Of a DNA stretch of 64,000 bases, positions 22,894-34,300 are shown piece by piece. How positions within the stretch are numbered: the stretch's first letter is position 1; each line of letters opens with the position of its first letter. Both the position numbers and the translations under genes were made by a program. The stretch spans positions 64,428,134 to 64,492,133 of the forward strand of contig NC_064435.1 of the NCBI RefSeq assembly GCF_023343835.1. The letters run 5' to 3'. Below the pieces are notes generated by a model. It had not been told where the DNA came from. It did no database searches and was given only the letters and a program-made list of their open reading frames with translations. Origin of the DNA: Lagopus muta. Lineage: Eukaryota; Chordata; Aves; Galliformes; Phasianidae.

Positions 22894-25439
22894 TAGTGCA
22901 GGGGACTGAGGAACTGCGTGTACCTGATGGGTAGGGTACGCCGCTGTCTGCACAAGCAGTCTGTGTCTTAAGGCTTCCCCAAATGAGGCAAGATTATGTA
23001 AAGCACTTTCAGACCAGGAAGAGGGTTACTGAGTCTTGAAAATATGTGGTTTTTTTCCAGTTGCATCAGTTGCCCTGACTTGTTCCCTTTGAGTCTAAAA
23101 TGATGTGCTTCAAGAAACCTGATAAGCACTCTGTTATTGTCCAGTTGATAATCTTTAAATGCAAGTTGCAGGTAACTGTGGTGGTTGTTATCACCACATA
23201 AAGTTTTCCACTTTATGACCACAGGTAACAGATAGTGAATGTCTCTCTGAGTAATTCACACCGCTAAAAATGCGGTTGCTCCCAAGCAAGCAGACGTGCA
23301 GCACAGCAGCCTGTTGTGATGTGGAGAGTGACTCAGTCCTCTCAGCACCTTTTCCTCTTCTTTGGAATCTGGAGTGACTTTGCACTGGAGCAGTGTATCA
23401 TGACAGATGTGTGAAGCTTAGGAGTGCTCTGGAAGCCCTCTTATTTCCTATGCCATTTCGTACCCTATCTCAGAGAACTGGTTGGTGGCAGTGGGTTGCA
23501 AACAGCTCTCTAGCAGCTTGACTGCTGATAAAGTGATTTTTAGCTTCTTTATTCATGCACCTGCATTCAAGGTAGTGTTCAACTTAAAACCTTTATTTAC
23601 TTACTTAGCTATCTATGCAACACCTGACCTTTAAGTTTGTAGTGGCAGCTGTGTGAGATCCTGACCCATTGCATGCCCCCTGGAGAGGCAGAGGTCCAAG
23701 ATGTTGACACTCAAGCATAAAAATTAGGTCACATTTATAGACGGTGCTGTAATGAGCATTGAGCTTGGTCACAGTAGGGGTGCCAGGCCACGCTGTGTAA
23801 AACAAAAGCTACGGAGGTGGCCTGAGAGAGTTGAGGACAAAAGCTTGGGCATTCAGGCTGCTCTCCAGGCACCTGTGTATACAACAGGAAAGCAGGACAA
23901 GATTTACTTTCCAGGAGCATAATCAAGGCTGTGTACAACCTCCAGGACCCATTTTTTCCCAGATGTAGTTTCTGTCTTTCTGTCTGAGGCTGTCAGCAGC
24001 ATTGCAGAGCAGACTGATATACATCATTACATTTGTCTTTACTGTTAATGATTATTCTAGGCTGATGTGTGCTACATGGCTTACATTTCTTCTTTCTTCA
24101 AATGACAGACCTTATCACGTGATGGTGACCTGTGTTTGAAATTAGTAGGGACAGTGGGAATTGTAGGGGAGTTGTATCCTCTGAGAAATCCGGATCTGCT
24201 CAGCCGTGTGCTCAGTGTTGGTCTTGTCTTAGTCAGCTTTTTTTTGTTTTTGATTCCCAGGGCTAGGTCCCTTCTTTTTGCCATGCATGTGCTGTGTACT
24301 CGGCCCCCAGGCATGTTCTTTTTAAAATAAAACATCATAGGAATGCTTTTACTGAGAGGAGCATCTTTAATGCTGCTGTAGAGTAGTTGTTGCATGTGAA
24401 TCATGCAGAGAATTAATGTGCTGCATCAGTGGAAGTTTTTAAGTAGTATGCAGTCAAGCGCTTTTATCTGTGGCCATTTTTATCAATCAATTTACTAACA
24501 ACAAAATTAGAAGGCCCATGGGAATTGCAGCAGTACTGAGTGCAGTGCAATTTTACAAGGTACCAAAGGCTGTAAAATCCCAGCAGGCCCATCGCTCATT
24601 GGGAAAGAGCAATAATGGCAGTGTCATTGTTGAGAATGCCCGCAGGGGATGAGTGGTGGAACGAGGATGCCAGCAGGGCTGTGACATGGTGAGGCTCCCT
24701 TCTGCTCAGACCCTGAGTTCCTGCCTGCACACAGCCCTGTGGAAAATGAAGAGTTGCTGTTCTGTGAAGACATGCAATGTGTAGCTGGTGTTCCTGCCTC
24801 ACACTTCAGTGGGTAGTTGCTTTGTCCTGCAGGTGAGGGCTTGCCTGCTGAAGTGCAAATTGCAGTTGCTGGTTTAGCTGAGTGTGACGTGGCTCTTCCT
24901 GCTGCTTGATTTGAGCCTGGCTCAAGGTGAGCACCATCTCTTGCACTCATACTGCAAGGTCTGTTTTGTTGTTGTTTACTGCCTTGCTAATAAGAAAATC
25001 AAATCCAGCTCAGAAATAACCCTACGTGTGAGCAGTTTCCACCTGCCTGTTAGTAATAACTTCAGTGGAGTGGAAAGTTTTCTTGTACTTTTCTCAACTT
25101 TGGAGCCTTAGGAAATAGGCAAGAAACCCTCAGGCTTTGGGAATCAGGTTTTTTTCTTTGGAAGGTTTTATCCTGTATATTCCCCCTCACACTTCTCTGC
25201 CCTTTGACTTGATGAAAATTGACTGCATACAGCTTTTCATCGGGGCCAGGGGATAACGTCCGGTAGTGTTGTGACACATGAATGGGGGTGGTACCTCAGG
25301 ATTGGAGAAATTAAAAATTTCTTCTTAATGGGAAGAAGAAAACATTGAGAGCAAAACCTTTAAGAAAGCTGCAGAATGATCTTTAATGTGAGTTGGGGCA
25401 GCCCAGAAGCGGAGAGCATGGATGTCGTGGTATAAATGT

Positions 25440-25628
25440 ACTGGAGTAGGCTCCCCAGGGAAGTGGTTGAGTCACCATCCCTGGATGTGTTTAAAAACCA
25501 TTTGGATGTGGTGCTCGGGGACATGATTTAGAGGAGGGTTGTTAGAGTTAGGGTAGTATGGTTAGGTTGTGGTCTGACTCAATGATCTTTAAGGTCTTTT
25601 CCAACCTGAGCATTTCTGTGATTCTGTG
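25440..25628 (+). mobile_element. CR1 LINE 3' fragment
   Basis: GTAGGCTCCCCAGGGAAGTG, then ATCCCTGGATGTGTTTAAAA, then GTTGTTAGAGTTAGGGTAGT and AGGTCTTTTCCAACCTGAGC, ending TCTGTGATTCTGTG. It is the same subfamily by shared variants as the copies at 6.8 and 22.8 kb. Confidence 0.92.
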
Positions 25629-25905
25629 TAACGTCCTCAGATGGGCATGCTCAGGTTGCCCAGGAGCAAATGCCTTTGATGCCTTTGAATTAAACACGTT
25701 GGTTCTCTTCTGCTTAACCAAAAGAAGACGGCCACTTTCTACAACTGCTAATTTATTGTATTCCAAGCTTTAAAATTAGATGTCTTTCAGAAATTAATTT
25801 ATATCCCACTTGATTTATTGGCTTGTGACATTCCTACTAGTCTTACTTCTGTACTGCTAGGAGAACGAAAGGTTTAAAAGGAAATGATCTGCAGCTTTAC
25901 TGGTT

Positions 25906-25960
25906 GAGCCTTCTACATTGCATTCTATTTTACATAGAGCCTTCTATTATTACATTCTAT
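25906..25960. repeat. Imperfect 31 bp tandem duplication
   Basis: GAGCCTTCTACATTGCATTC (from 25906) recurs as GAGCCTTCTATTATTACATT (from 25937), both running on to TCTAT. It is a local duplication in AT-rich DNA. Confidence 0.7.
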
Positions 25961-26585
25961 ATTATTTTGTAACTTGCATTTCAATTTGTAAAATTACTAG
26001 GTATCCAAAATGGTGATAGAGTGTACATAATGCCTTTGTACACTACTGAATTAAAATGAAGGTTTTAAAAATTCTTATATAACCTCCTTCTGCACGTAAT
26101 TTTGTATCAACAGAATAGGGATAACTTTTCGCTAGATGAGAGGTATTATTTAAAGTTGAATTCACCCTACAAGTTGTGGCAGCTGAGAAATATCAGGTGA
26201 TTATAGATTTTTTCCTTACTATCAATGTCTCCTGGCAGCAGCATTGCAAAACTTTTCTGTTAATTTATCCATCTTCAGTGGCATGGCATAGATGCAGTTT
26301 GTGATGTAACTTGTAAGTTTCATGTGAATTTTTAGAAGATGTCTATGTTTTTTCTTTTCATGGTATGTATGTGTACTGGGTGCTTATTTGCACTTTCACA
26401 GAGGCTCTGGAAAAAGAAAGGATTGAAGTTCTTAGCTTCACTGCTCTATCAGGTAAAAAGCAATGGATTCCTGCAGGGTAGCTTGTGAGGTCTTGTGGCA
26501 TTTTATATGTTATTCTTTAAAAGCACTTGGAGGCTTTGATGACTTTTCAGAGCTTGCAGTGTGAACTCTTGCGATTTGCATTTGT

Positions 26586-26663
26586 TCCCTGCAATTTGCA
26601 GCTGCAGGGACTGCAGTAGCTTTGTTTAAATATAATGCCAAATGCCTTTAAAATAGGCATTTG
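26586..26663. repeat. Two adjacent short hairpins
   Basis: TCCCTGCA (26586-26593) pairs with TGCAGGGA (26603-26610). Thirty bases on, CAAATGCCT (26639-26647) pairs with AGGCATTTG (26655-26663) around a 7-base loop TTAAAAT. Both stems are perfect. Confidence 0.75.
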
Positions 26664-26968
26664 AACCTTGGATTAAGGACTCTACTTTTGTAATATTAAA
26701 GGCCTTTTTCAGCACACATCAAATATCTAACATTCAGTGTAATCTTCCTGTTAGAAGCTTTCAGAAAGCCATTTCTATATTTGTAGTAGCACAAAAAGAG
26801 AAACAGGTTCTTTAGAAATGCCTTTTGTGCCATTTTTTCAGGTACCCCATCGTTTCCAAGATTACTTTTAATTCAGATGGATTTGACGCATCAGGAACGA
26901 GCAGTAAGAGAAGATATTCAAAATGCCTTTCTGTATAGATTTTACTATTTTACTTTACATTATTTGAA

Positions 26969-26992
26969 TTTTTTTTTTTTTTTTTTTTTTTT
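26969..26992. repeat. Poly(T) run, 24 bases
   Basis: An uninterrupted run of 24 T on the plus strand. No retrocopy body is recognisable beside it. Confidence 0.9.
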
Positions 26993-27865
26993 CTACTAAC
27001 TTAGTAAAGTTATTCTGGCAGCACCTTTGCCAGTTACCAGTGGAGTTGCACGAAGCGTGGAATTCTTACCAAGAACTTTACATATGCCAGCTCTGGCAAG
27101 CTTAACTGAAATAATGTGTAGGCAGGATACTTCTAAACCAAGAGAATACATTAAATGGAGATTTCACAACGGTAAAGTAGAAGTCAACAATGGGAAAAAA
27201 AAATGATACAGTGATTGGTTTGAAATACAGTTCTATTTGTCTAGACTGTGCAGTAAGGAAACCTGCCATTGTGTAGTTACTGGAACCCTGTATCCTGTAT
27301 GTGCCAGGTAATTATTTATTATGTGATATTTAGCAAATCTTCAATCTGCCTCAAAAAAATTATGAATTGATTAATCAGGTTGGATTAAATCTCATCTTTC
27401 TGAAAGTAAAAATTGGTTAGGAATTTCCTTATTTAGTTTGCATTTAGAAAACGTAGTGAGCAAAGTCTCTAGTTAATGCACGTGAACAAGTTCCTGATTT
27501 CTGAAATGCTCAGCTGAGAAAGATAAAAATGGCATGATGCTCATTTGCATTATCTTTAATGCAGGGACTTAAATAAATAAAGGATAAATTTACAGCAATG
27601 TAAGTGTCCTTTGGTATTTGTTAACAGGAGTCGAAGTCGCTACATAAACTACTTGCAGGAATTAGCTCTCACATCTCTGCTTGTTAGAGCAAGCCTTCTC
27701 ATGTTCCACCACCTCTACTTACTGAGTGGCGCTGCACTTGCCTCTATACCGACTTGCTTGCTAGCATTTATATTTAAGTAAATTAATATTTCTGACACTA
27801 TCTCTAAATGTGAGGAATCTGTGAATGTTTCTTGCTTTGTTCACTTACTATTATTTTTGTAATAC

Positions 27866-28008
27866 CAAAACAAAACAAAAAACAAAAACTAACAAAAAAA
27901 AAAACCCATACAACAAACCAACAACTGAAAGCTGTCAGGCACTTGATAACATCTTGTTTTGGAGCTTATTTGCTAGACTTGCTTTTAGCTTTTTTTTTTT
28001 TTTTTTTT
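27866..28008. repeat. A-rich (CAAAA)n tract and separate poly(T) run
   Basis: A CAAAA-type low-complexity tract occupies about 27866-27904, and a 19-base T run occupies 27990-28008. The two complementary homopolymeric tracts, 85 bases apart, could pair loosely but are likely independent. Confidence 0.75.
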
Positions 28009-28649
28009 CCAAATGCAAACTAAGAATTCAGGTGCTAGATAAGCTACTCTCTGGTGTGTGCAGAACTGGTGAAATTGGTCTCAGCCAAGGTCTGAGAGTG
28101 TCTGCTGAGCGCTGCTGTGCAAACCAGATGATAGGATAGAAAAATAACAACAAAAAAACTCCAAATCTTTCAATTTGCAGTGATTCCAAGCCTAGAGAAG
28201 ACCATAGCTAGAGCATTGGATTAGAATTTGTAGAAAATTTAGTTTGGTTGTTTTGAGAAACATAAATTCATACTTTATTTTTTCAGTGGGTGGCTTAAGA
28301 ATCTAATCTGTTGATCCTGGGAAATCTGTAGGGTCCATGTGGGAGCTTAGCAAGAGAAGCATGCTTTCACTGCTTGGCATCAGCATGAATTTTGTGATAT
28401 GCCTTTTGGAGAAAAAAAATTAAAATGTTCTACTAGACAAAAAAAAAAAAATATTGGAACTATATTAATCGTGGGCTGGGGGTTAAAATGAGTAGATAAG
28501 AGTTGCAGTAGAAGGCATCAGAGAGCCTGAGTGAACTAAGCCTGAGTTGAATATGAATCACCAGTACTGCAGTGTCTGGAGACATGCACGTGGCACCAAC
28601 AGGAAGCCTGCAAGGCACATGCTGTAATCTTTTCACTTGTCAAAGCTTT

Positions 28650-28760
28650 GGTTAGGCTCAATCTGAATGTTGTGTCTAGCTTTGGGCATTACACAGCTGG
28701 ACTCTCTCCAAACCTTTCATATCTTTCTTGAAGGAAGAAGAGCTGAGGTCTGGGAAGCTT
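28650..28760 (+). mobile_element. Possible old CR1 remnant
   Basis: GTTAGGCTCAATCTGAATG followed by TTGTGTCTAGCTTTGGGCAT resembles the CR1 stretch that normally reads GTGAGGCC..CTGGAGTACTGTGTCCAGTTCTGGGC, but is heavily diverged. This is a weak call. Confidence 0.35.
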
Positions 28761-29064
28761 GATCTGTGAGCAATGATTGAGAATTTTGTATGTGTGCGTG
28801 GCATAAGGAGGAGATGGACACTGAAGAAAAGCAAGGAGTGAACTACTCTCTATACCCACTGTAGGTGATCTGAACTTACTAAGGCTGTTCTTTATTATAG
28901 ACTAGCTGCATTCTGTAAATTTTACTGGTAATGACCCCACTAGAAGAATCTATTCTGTTACTTTCTGTGATGCAATCAAGTTGGTAAGGGAATTTTCCTT
29001 CAATAAGTGATTGACTGCACTGTGAGAAAGCTCGAATTATTCTTCTAGGTTTTGGTAGGTAAAA

Positions 29065-30025
29065 TCAAATAGAATAGTTCTGCTAAAGAGGACCTTCAAA
29101 GATCATCTAGTTCATTGCCTGACCAGGACTAACCAAAAGCGAAAGTATATTAATGTGGGTGTTGTTCAAATGTCTCTTGAGCATGGGGGCACCAGCCAGC
29201 TCTCCAGGAAGCCTGCTCCAGTGTTTGACCACCCTCATGGTAAATAAACTTTTCCTCATGCGCAGCCTGACCCTGCCCTGGCAGCTTTGTACCACTCCTG
29301 TCCTGCCATCAGTGACCAGGTCACAGCCCAGCATCTCATCCTGCTTCCCTTCAGGGAGCTGCAGAGAGTAACAAGGCATCTCAGCCTCCTCTCCGGACTG
29401 GGCAGCATGAGTCACTGCAGCCGCTCCTCATGGGACATGCTTTCCATCTCTGTTTCCAATGTTATTGTCCTCTTCTGTATGCTTTAAAGGACCTGAATGC
29501 CCCTTTCAAATTGTGGAACTCGGAACTGCATGCAGTAATGCAGGTAGGCTATGCAGTTCTAAATACAGTGGGAAAATCACCTATTTGACCAGCTGGCTAT
29601 GCTGTGTTTAATGCATCCCAAAATGTGGTTTGTTCTCCTCCTTGCCAGGGCACGCTGCTAGCTCATGTTCAGCCTGCTGTCACCAGCACCCACCCCTTTC
29701 TTTTTGAGCTGTTTTCCTTTGTTGAACTTCATGCCAGTGCTAATTGCCTAGTGCTCCAATCTATCCAGATCACTCTGCAAGGCCTCTCATCTCTCCAGAG
29801 AGTCATCAGCACCTCTCAGTTTAATATCAAAAGCAAACCTGTCGAGGATGCATTCCAAACCTGCACCAACACACTGATAAAAATGTATAGCAGAACTGGA
29901 CCTAAAAATGAATCCTGGGGAACACAGCTGGTGACTTGGCCAGCAGCCAGCTGCAGCGCCATTCACTGCAGCCCTTTGAGCTCTGCTGTTGAGCCATTTC
30001 ATCACCCAGAATAGTGGGAACTGTT
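29065..30025 (-). mobile_element. CR1 LINE, about 960 bp, 5'-truncated
   Basis: The copy reads, in reverse complement, from the 3' end (ACCTTCAAAGATCATCTAG at 29090) back through GACCACCCTCATGGTAAATA, then CACAGCCCAGCATCTCATC, and into ORF2 (CTCATGTTCAGCCTGCTGTC, GATCACTCTGCAAGG, TGGGGAACACAGCTGGTGAC, GAGCCATTTCATCACCCAG). All these blocks occur in CR1 order. The ORF2 frame is broken by many changes, so the copy is dead. Plus-strand open frames over it (for example 29604-30014) are antisense to the LINE. Confidence 0.9.
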
Positions 30026-30419
30026 TGTTGGATAATTAGCCCAGAAGAACTGAAACATACGCCTGGATAAGGTTAGGTCCAGATGTGAAAAGCCACTGCA
30101 AGGAGGAGATGGTCCAAGGAGAACTCTCTCTCTCCATGTCTGCATATTGAAGAAATAAGGGGATTGACTTTGCAGCATTCAGGTTGTATTACAAAAAGGG
30201 TGTTGATTTTTTCTTTTGTTTGTTTTTGGTTTTTTTTTTTAAGAGAAGGCCAATTTTGCAGTAGAATAGCTTGCTCTTGATCATTTTGAAAAAAGGATGA
30301 GACATCTGCCATAGAAGATCAAGCACAAGCAATTCTGCCAAGAGACAGGAGAGCTGATTAGATAACCTCAAGAATTTTTCTGGTTCTGGTTTCCGTGATT
30401 CTGTCAATTCCATCGTTAC

Positions 30420-31370
30420 TCATAAAAGCATGTGCTTTCTCAGAAAGAAGAAAGAATGTAAGGCTGGCTGTATGGGGTCAGGCAGTTTAACCCAATGCTC
30501 CATCCTCAGTGGGAGCTGAAAGCAGATGCGAGGGAAGGCAGTGAATAGGGCAACTACTCGGGATGGTGCTTCTTGGTATTCTCCCAATCCATATCGCCAT
30601 GAGTCCAGCACTTGGTGATACAAGGATGATTTCTTGTGCGTTCAGTAGCTATTATTGGTAGGCTTGGTGCATTTGTCTCTGGTAACCCTTGAACAAGCCA
30701 CAGCATCCACCAATCAGAACTTCTTTGAGCTGAATCATGCATGTGAAGACACACTTCATTAGCCTTGTTTGCAGCCTGATTCCCTTCTAGCTCTTATCTG
30801 ATGCTTTTTGGTTGTTGTATTTTGGAGATACATTGAAGAGCCACCCTTACCATTCAATCTGAAAAATTTCTTTTTTTTGACTCAAGAACTCTAGCTTGCT
30901 TAAATATTTTCTATATAGATGATACTTGTATAATGTACATGATACATAAAATGCAGGCACTCCATAGGTTGCAAAGTTGCAAATATTCTCTGTTATGTTT
31001 TCTATTCTTTTTCCAATAATTGATTTTCTCTGTTTGACTGCTTTTGAGCACTAAGCATATGTTTCCGTAATCTGTCTGTCATGACCTCAAGGTCTCTTTT
31101 CCTGAATTATAATGGTCAACCCATTGTACATTTGCAATTTAAATAGCTTTATTCTCCTGTGTATATTTTCGTGTTTATAGTGGATTTCCTCTGCTGGCTT
31201 ATTGCCTAATTACTAAGTCACATGAGGTCTGTATGTAGTTTTTCATTATGAGCCTTTACCTTCACTACTCTTAAGTAATTAGGTAGCATCAGCAATTTTA
31301 ATCACCTTTACTTGTATACTGATCCAGTGAGATATTAGTCTTTGTGCAGACCTTCATTATTTTTTGGAGA
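30420..31370 (-). mobile_element. Ancient CR1-type LINE remnant, heavily diverged
   Basis: Scattered blocks follow, in order, the reverse complement of the older CR1 type that is abundant in turtles: TATGGGGTCAGGCAGTTTAA and CCAATGCTCCATCC near 30.47 kb; TAGCTATTATTGGTAGGC near 30.65 kb; TGACCTCAAGGTCTCTTTTC near 31.08 kb; and GTAGCATCAGCAATTTTAAT near 31.29 kb. Divergence is high and internal deletions are likely. This is judged by remembered consensus only and needs a profile search. It directly follows the CR1 at 29.07-30.03 kb on the same strand. Confidence 0.6.
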
Positions 31371-34300
31371 TGCTTAGTTTCCTTAAGCCTTCTGGAATTC
31401 CCAATACACTCTATCAGTTGGATCTTCACTGTCCATATGCTTGTGGACATCTCCTCCAAAAAATAAAGCAGTAGTAGTGAATGTGATTCTCTTTTACACG
31501 AGAAACCATTCTTCTCACCAAATGCACTTTTTTGCATTGAATCACAGTAGTACTTTCCTAGTTCCGAACCATTGCTTTACTCTGCTTTTCAGCATTCAGA
31601 ATACAGTGATTTCATCATTGGTGTCTTCAGTTTTGGAATACTGAAATGAATGCATTTTATCACTAGAAAGATTAAGGAAGAGCCTTGTTAACAGTGTGCT
31701 GTTGAGTGTGCCATGTTACAGAGAAAAAAGATTCGCAAATGCATTTGAAGCTTTTCAGTAGGCTTGATTAGTATTTAAACAAAGTAGGTTCTTTTTGTCA
31801 GTGCTGTTGGGTGTTATATTATTGCTGTGATTATTGTTTAAAAAAAAAAAAAGGTTATGTCAGCTTGTTGTAGTGTCTTTTTTTAATCTTCTAATTTGTA
31901 GTTGAATGTGGCTCAGCAAACTTGAGTGAGAGGAAGGAGTTTCCAGTCAGAGCTGTGCTCTCCTTGTCGCATCAAAAAAGGTCTGAATTTGCTTGTTTGC
32001 CGTAGGTAGATACATACAGCCCGTGGCAAATAGGGAATTTTGCAAGTGATTTCACAGCACGAGCAAGCTAAGATCTCCTGTAATGAAGAGGAGTCCATCA
32101 CTAAAAATGTAATGCACATTATTGCATAATTAAAAATGATGCATCTGGGTTTTTCTCAAGGTTTTTCCCCTTCCCCCAGTTGCTTCCTTCCTCCAACACA
32201 CACTTCTGACATGGAGGTGTGCTGTTTCCTGTAGCAACTATTAAACACAGATATGCGCAGAAGATTCTGTCTTTATCACTTTCGGTCTTTTAAGATTGTA
32301 AACAGATCTTTTCTGTATTATTTTGACCAAGTCCCTACACATAAATCCTTGAAATTCTTCATGGGAAAGCTTCTAAGGAATCTGTCTTCTCCACATAAGG
32401 AACTGAGAACGCATATAATTATACCTAATAATTTCACCACTGTCAGGTTAGATTGATTTTTAGTCACTTTTTTGCAGAATAGATTCAGCTCAGGTGCTCA
32501 AAGTGAAAGAAGGCGCATTAATCCGCAGTGACATTCTGTCTTTCTCAATTAGTGGGTTCTGAGGGATGGTAGATACTGCAAGTTTGGTTGCATGAAGCAG
32601 CTTTGTTCTCACGTGGGCGCTAGTAAAGTTGAGGTTTGGGTTTCCAAAAGCAACCATGAGGAACTTAAGTATCAGGCCTTCAAAAAAAGCATGAAGAAAT
32701 AAATGAAATAAGGAATATTTCAGGCAGATTTGAAGGCTGGGTATACCTGATAGCGTTTAAACTGAGATTTTGAGGAAGACTTCTTTTTAATTAAATCTCT
32801 GTAATGTAAGCCTCTGCTGTACGCGTCTTGGTGTAATAAAGAAGGCCTGCCACAGTTTTGCTTAGGATAAGTGTGTGAGTTTGCATGGAGATGTTCCTCT
32901 GGTGCTGCAGAACCTGGTGTGACATGTAAGTGTTCCTGTGTAGCACCGAAGGTCACACACTAATTTCTTCAAACTGCGTGTGGACAGGCTGTAATTTTAA
33001 TTATTTCCAAAGCAGTAGTGCATTAGCATTACAAAAGTGTTACAGTGAAGGACAAAGTACTGAAAAACGGAGTGCGAAGAAATGACGCTGCAATGTGTCA
33101 CGTCTTCTGATTTGTTGGAGTGAATGCTGGCAAAGCTTTGCTGTAGCTCAAAGTATATGTTTATTGCTTAATTATCCCAGTTACTGAATATGCTCGTTGC
33201 ATATTCTGGGGAAGCAGTAATTGAGTCCATTACTGTGGATAAACAATTGCTAATTTATAGTGCTTCAAATAAAATAATCTTCACTGTAAGCAGATGTTAC
33301 AAAACGTAAAATGTTGATGCTATCTTACTTTCACCATGAAAAAAATCTTAATTTTCTTGATTTTCTCAATGTGCATTCCACCAATGCTTATTGAGAATTG
33401 CCTTTTTATTTTTTCCTTCTTATTTCTTTGTCAAAGATGTCTGCTCCAACTGTATTAAAATATTTCTGCTTTTCACACTTGCCTTGATTTTTCTGGTTTG
33501 GTTGTTTGTTTAACATAGATAGTAGCTAGTGTCAAGAGGCCAGATCTTTTTAATAACTTAAGAAAACTGGCTTTTGATTAAATGAAAGCAATCTGGGATG
33601 TAATTTTAGCTGGTGAAGCAATTATGATGTGTGGTAGGCATGTAGGCAGTTTTCAGTCTCCTACTTTAAAAGCTAAAATAGCTTCATTTTGTTTGAGAAA
33701 TGTTTGGATAAATCTCAGTTTAGTGTTAAAACAAACAGAATAAAACCCTCAGCCTGGTAGGAGCTCCATGTTAGTATCATGAAGTAGTTTGAACAGCATG
33801 GTGAGATGCTGGGGACTTCCCTGCAGGTCGTATGATACCTTGTAATGTTTAGATTTGAATACCTAGCCAGACTGTTAATCCACCTTCTCCTGAAGCAGTG
33901 GTCAGCATCAATTCCCACTTTCATAAAGTACTGTTTAAAACTGTGTCACAGTTTGAAAGAGGGAATTTTGCAGTGTCTGAAGCAATCTGTGTAAGAAGCA
34001 GATTTTCCTCTTGCTGATGGTTACGAATGATCCAGTCCTTTAAACTGTGACACTACAAGACCCAACTTAGCAGGATTGCCGTGTCTCTGTTCCAATGGGG
34101 CAAGGCCTGCTTGGATTCCTCTGGGAAACAGGAAAACTCTTCAGTGACCATTGCGGGAGTGAGGATTCATAAGACAGGAGTTACTCCACTTGCTCAAGTG
34201 GGTTATGTGATGCTAATATTGAAGTTAGAAGACTTCAGTTGTGAATATGTGGTGAGAATGAAGTGGCAAGCTCTGCAAAAGTATTTCTCTCCTCTAAATG

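Noticed and set aside
29604..30014. A 136-codon plus-strand frame
   Set aside because: It lies entirely on the antisense strand of a CR1 element.
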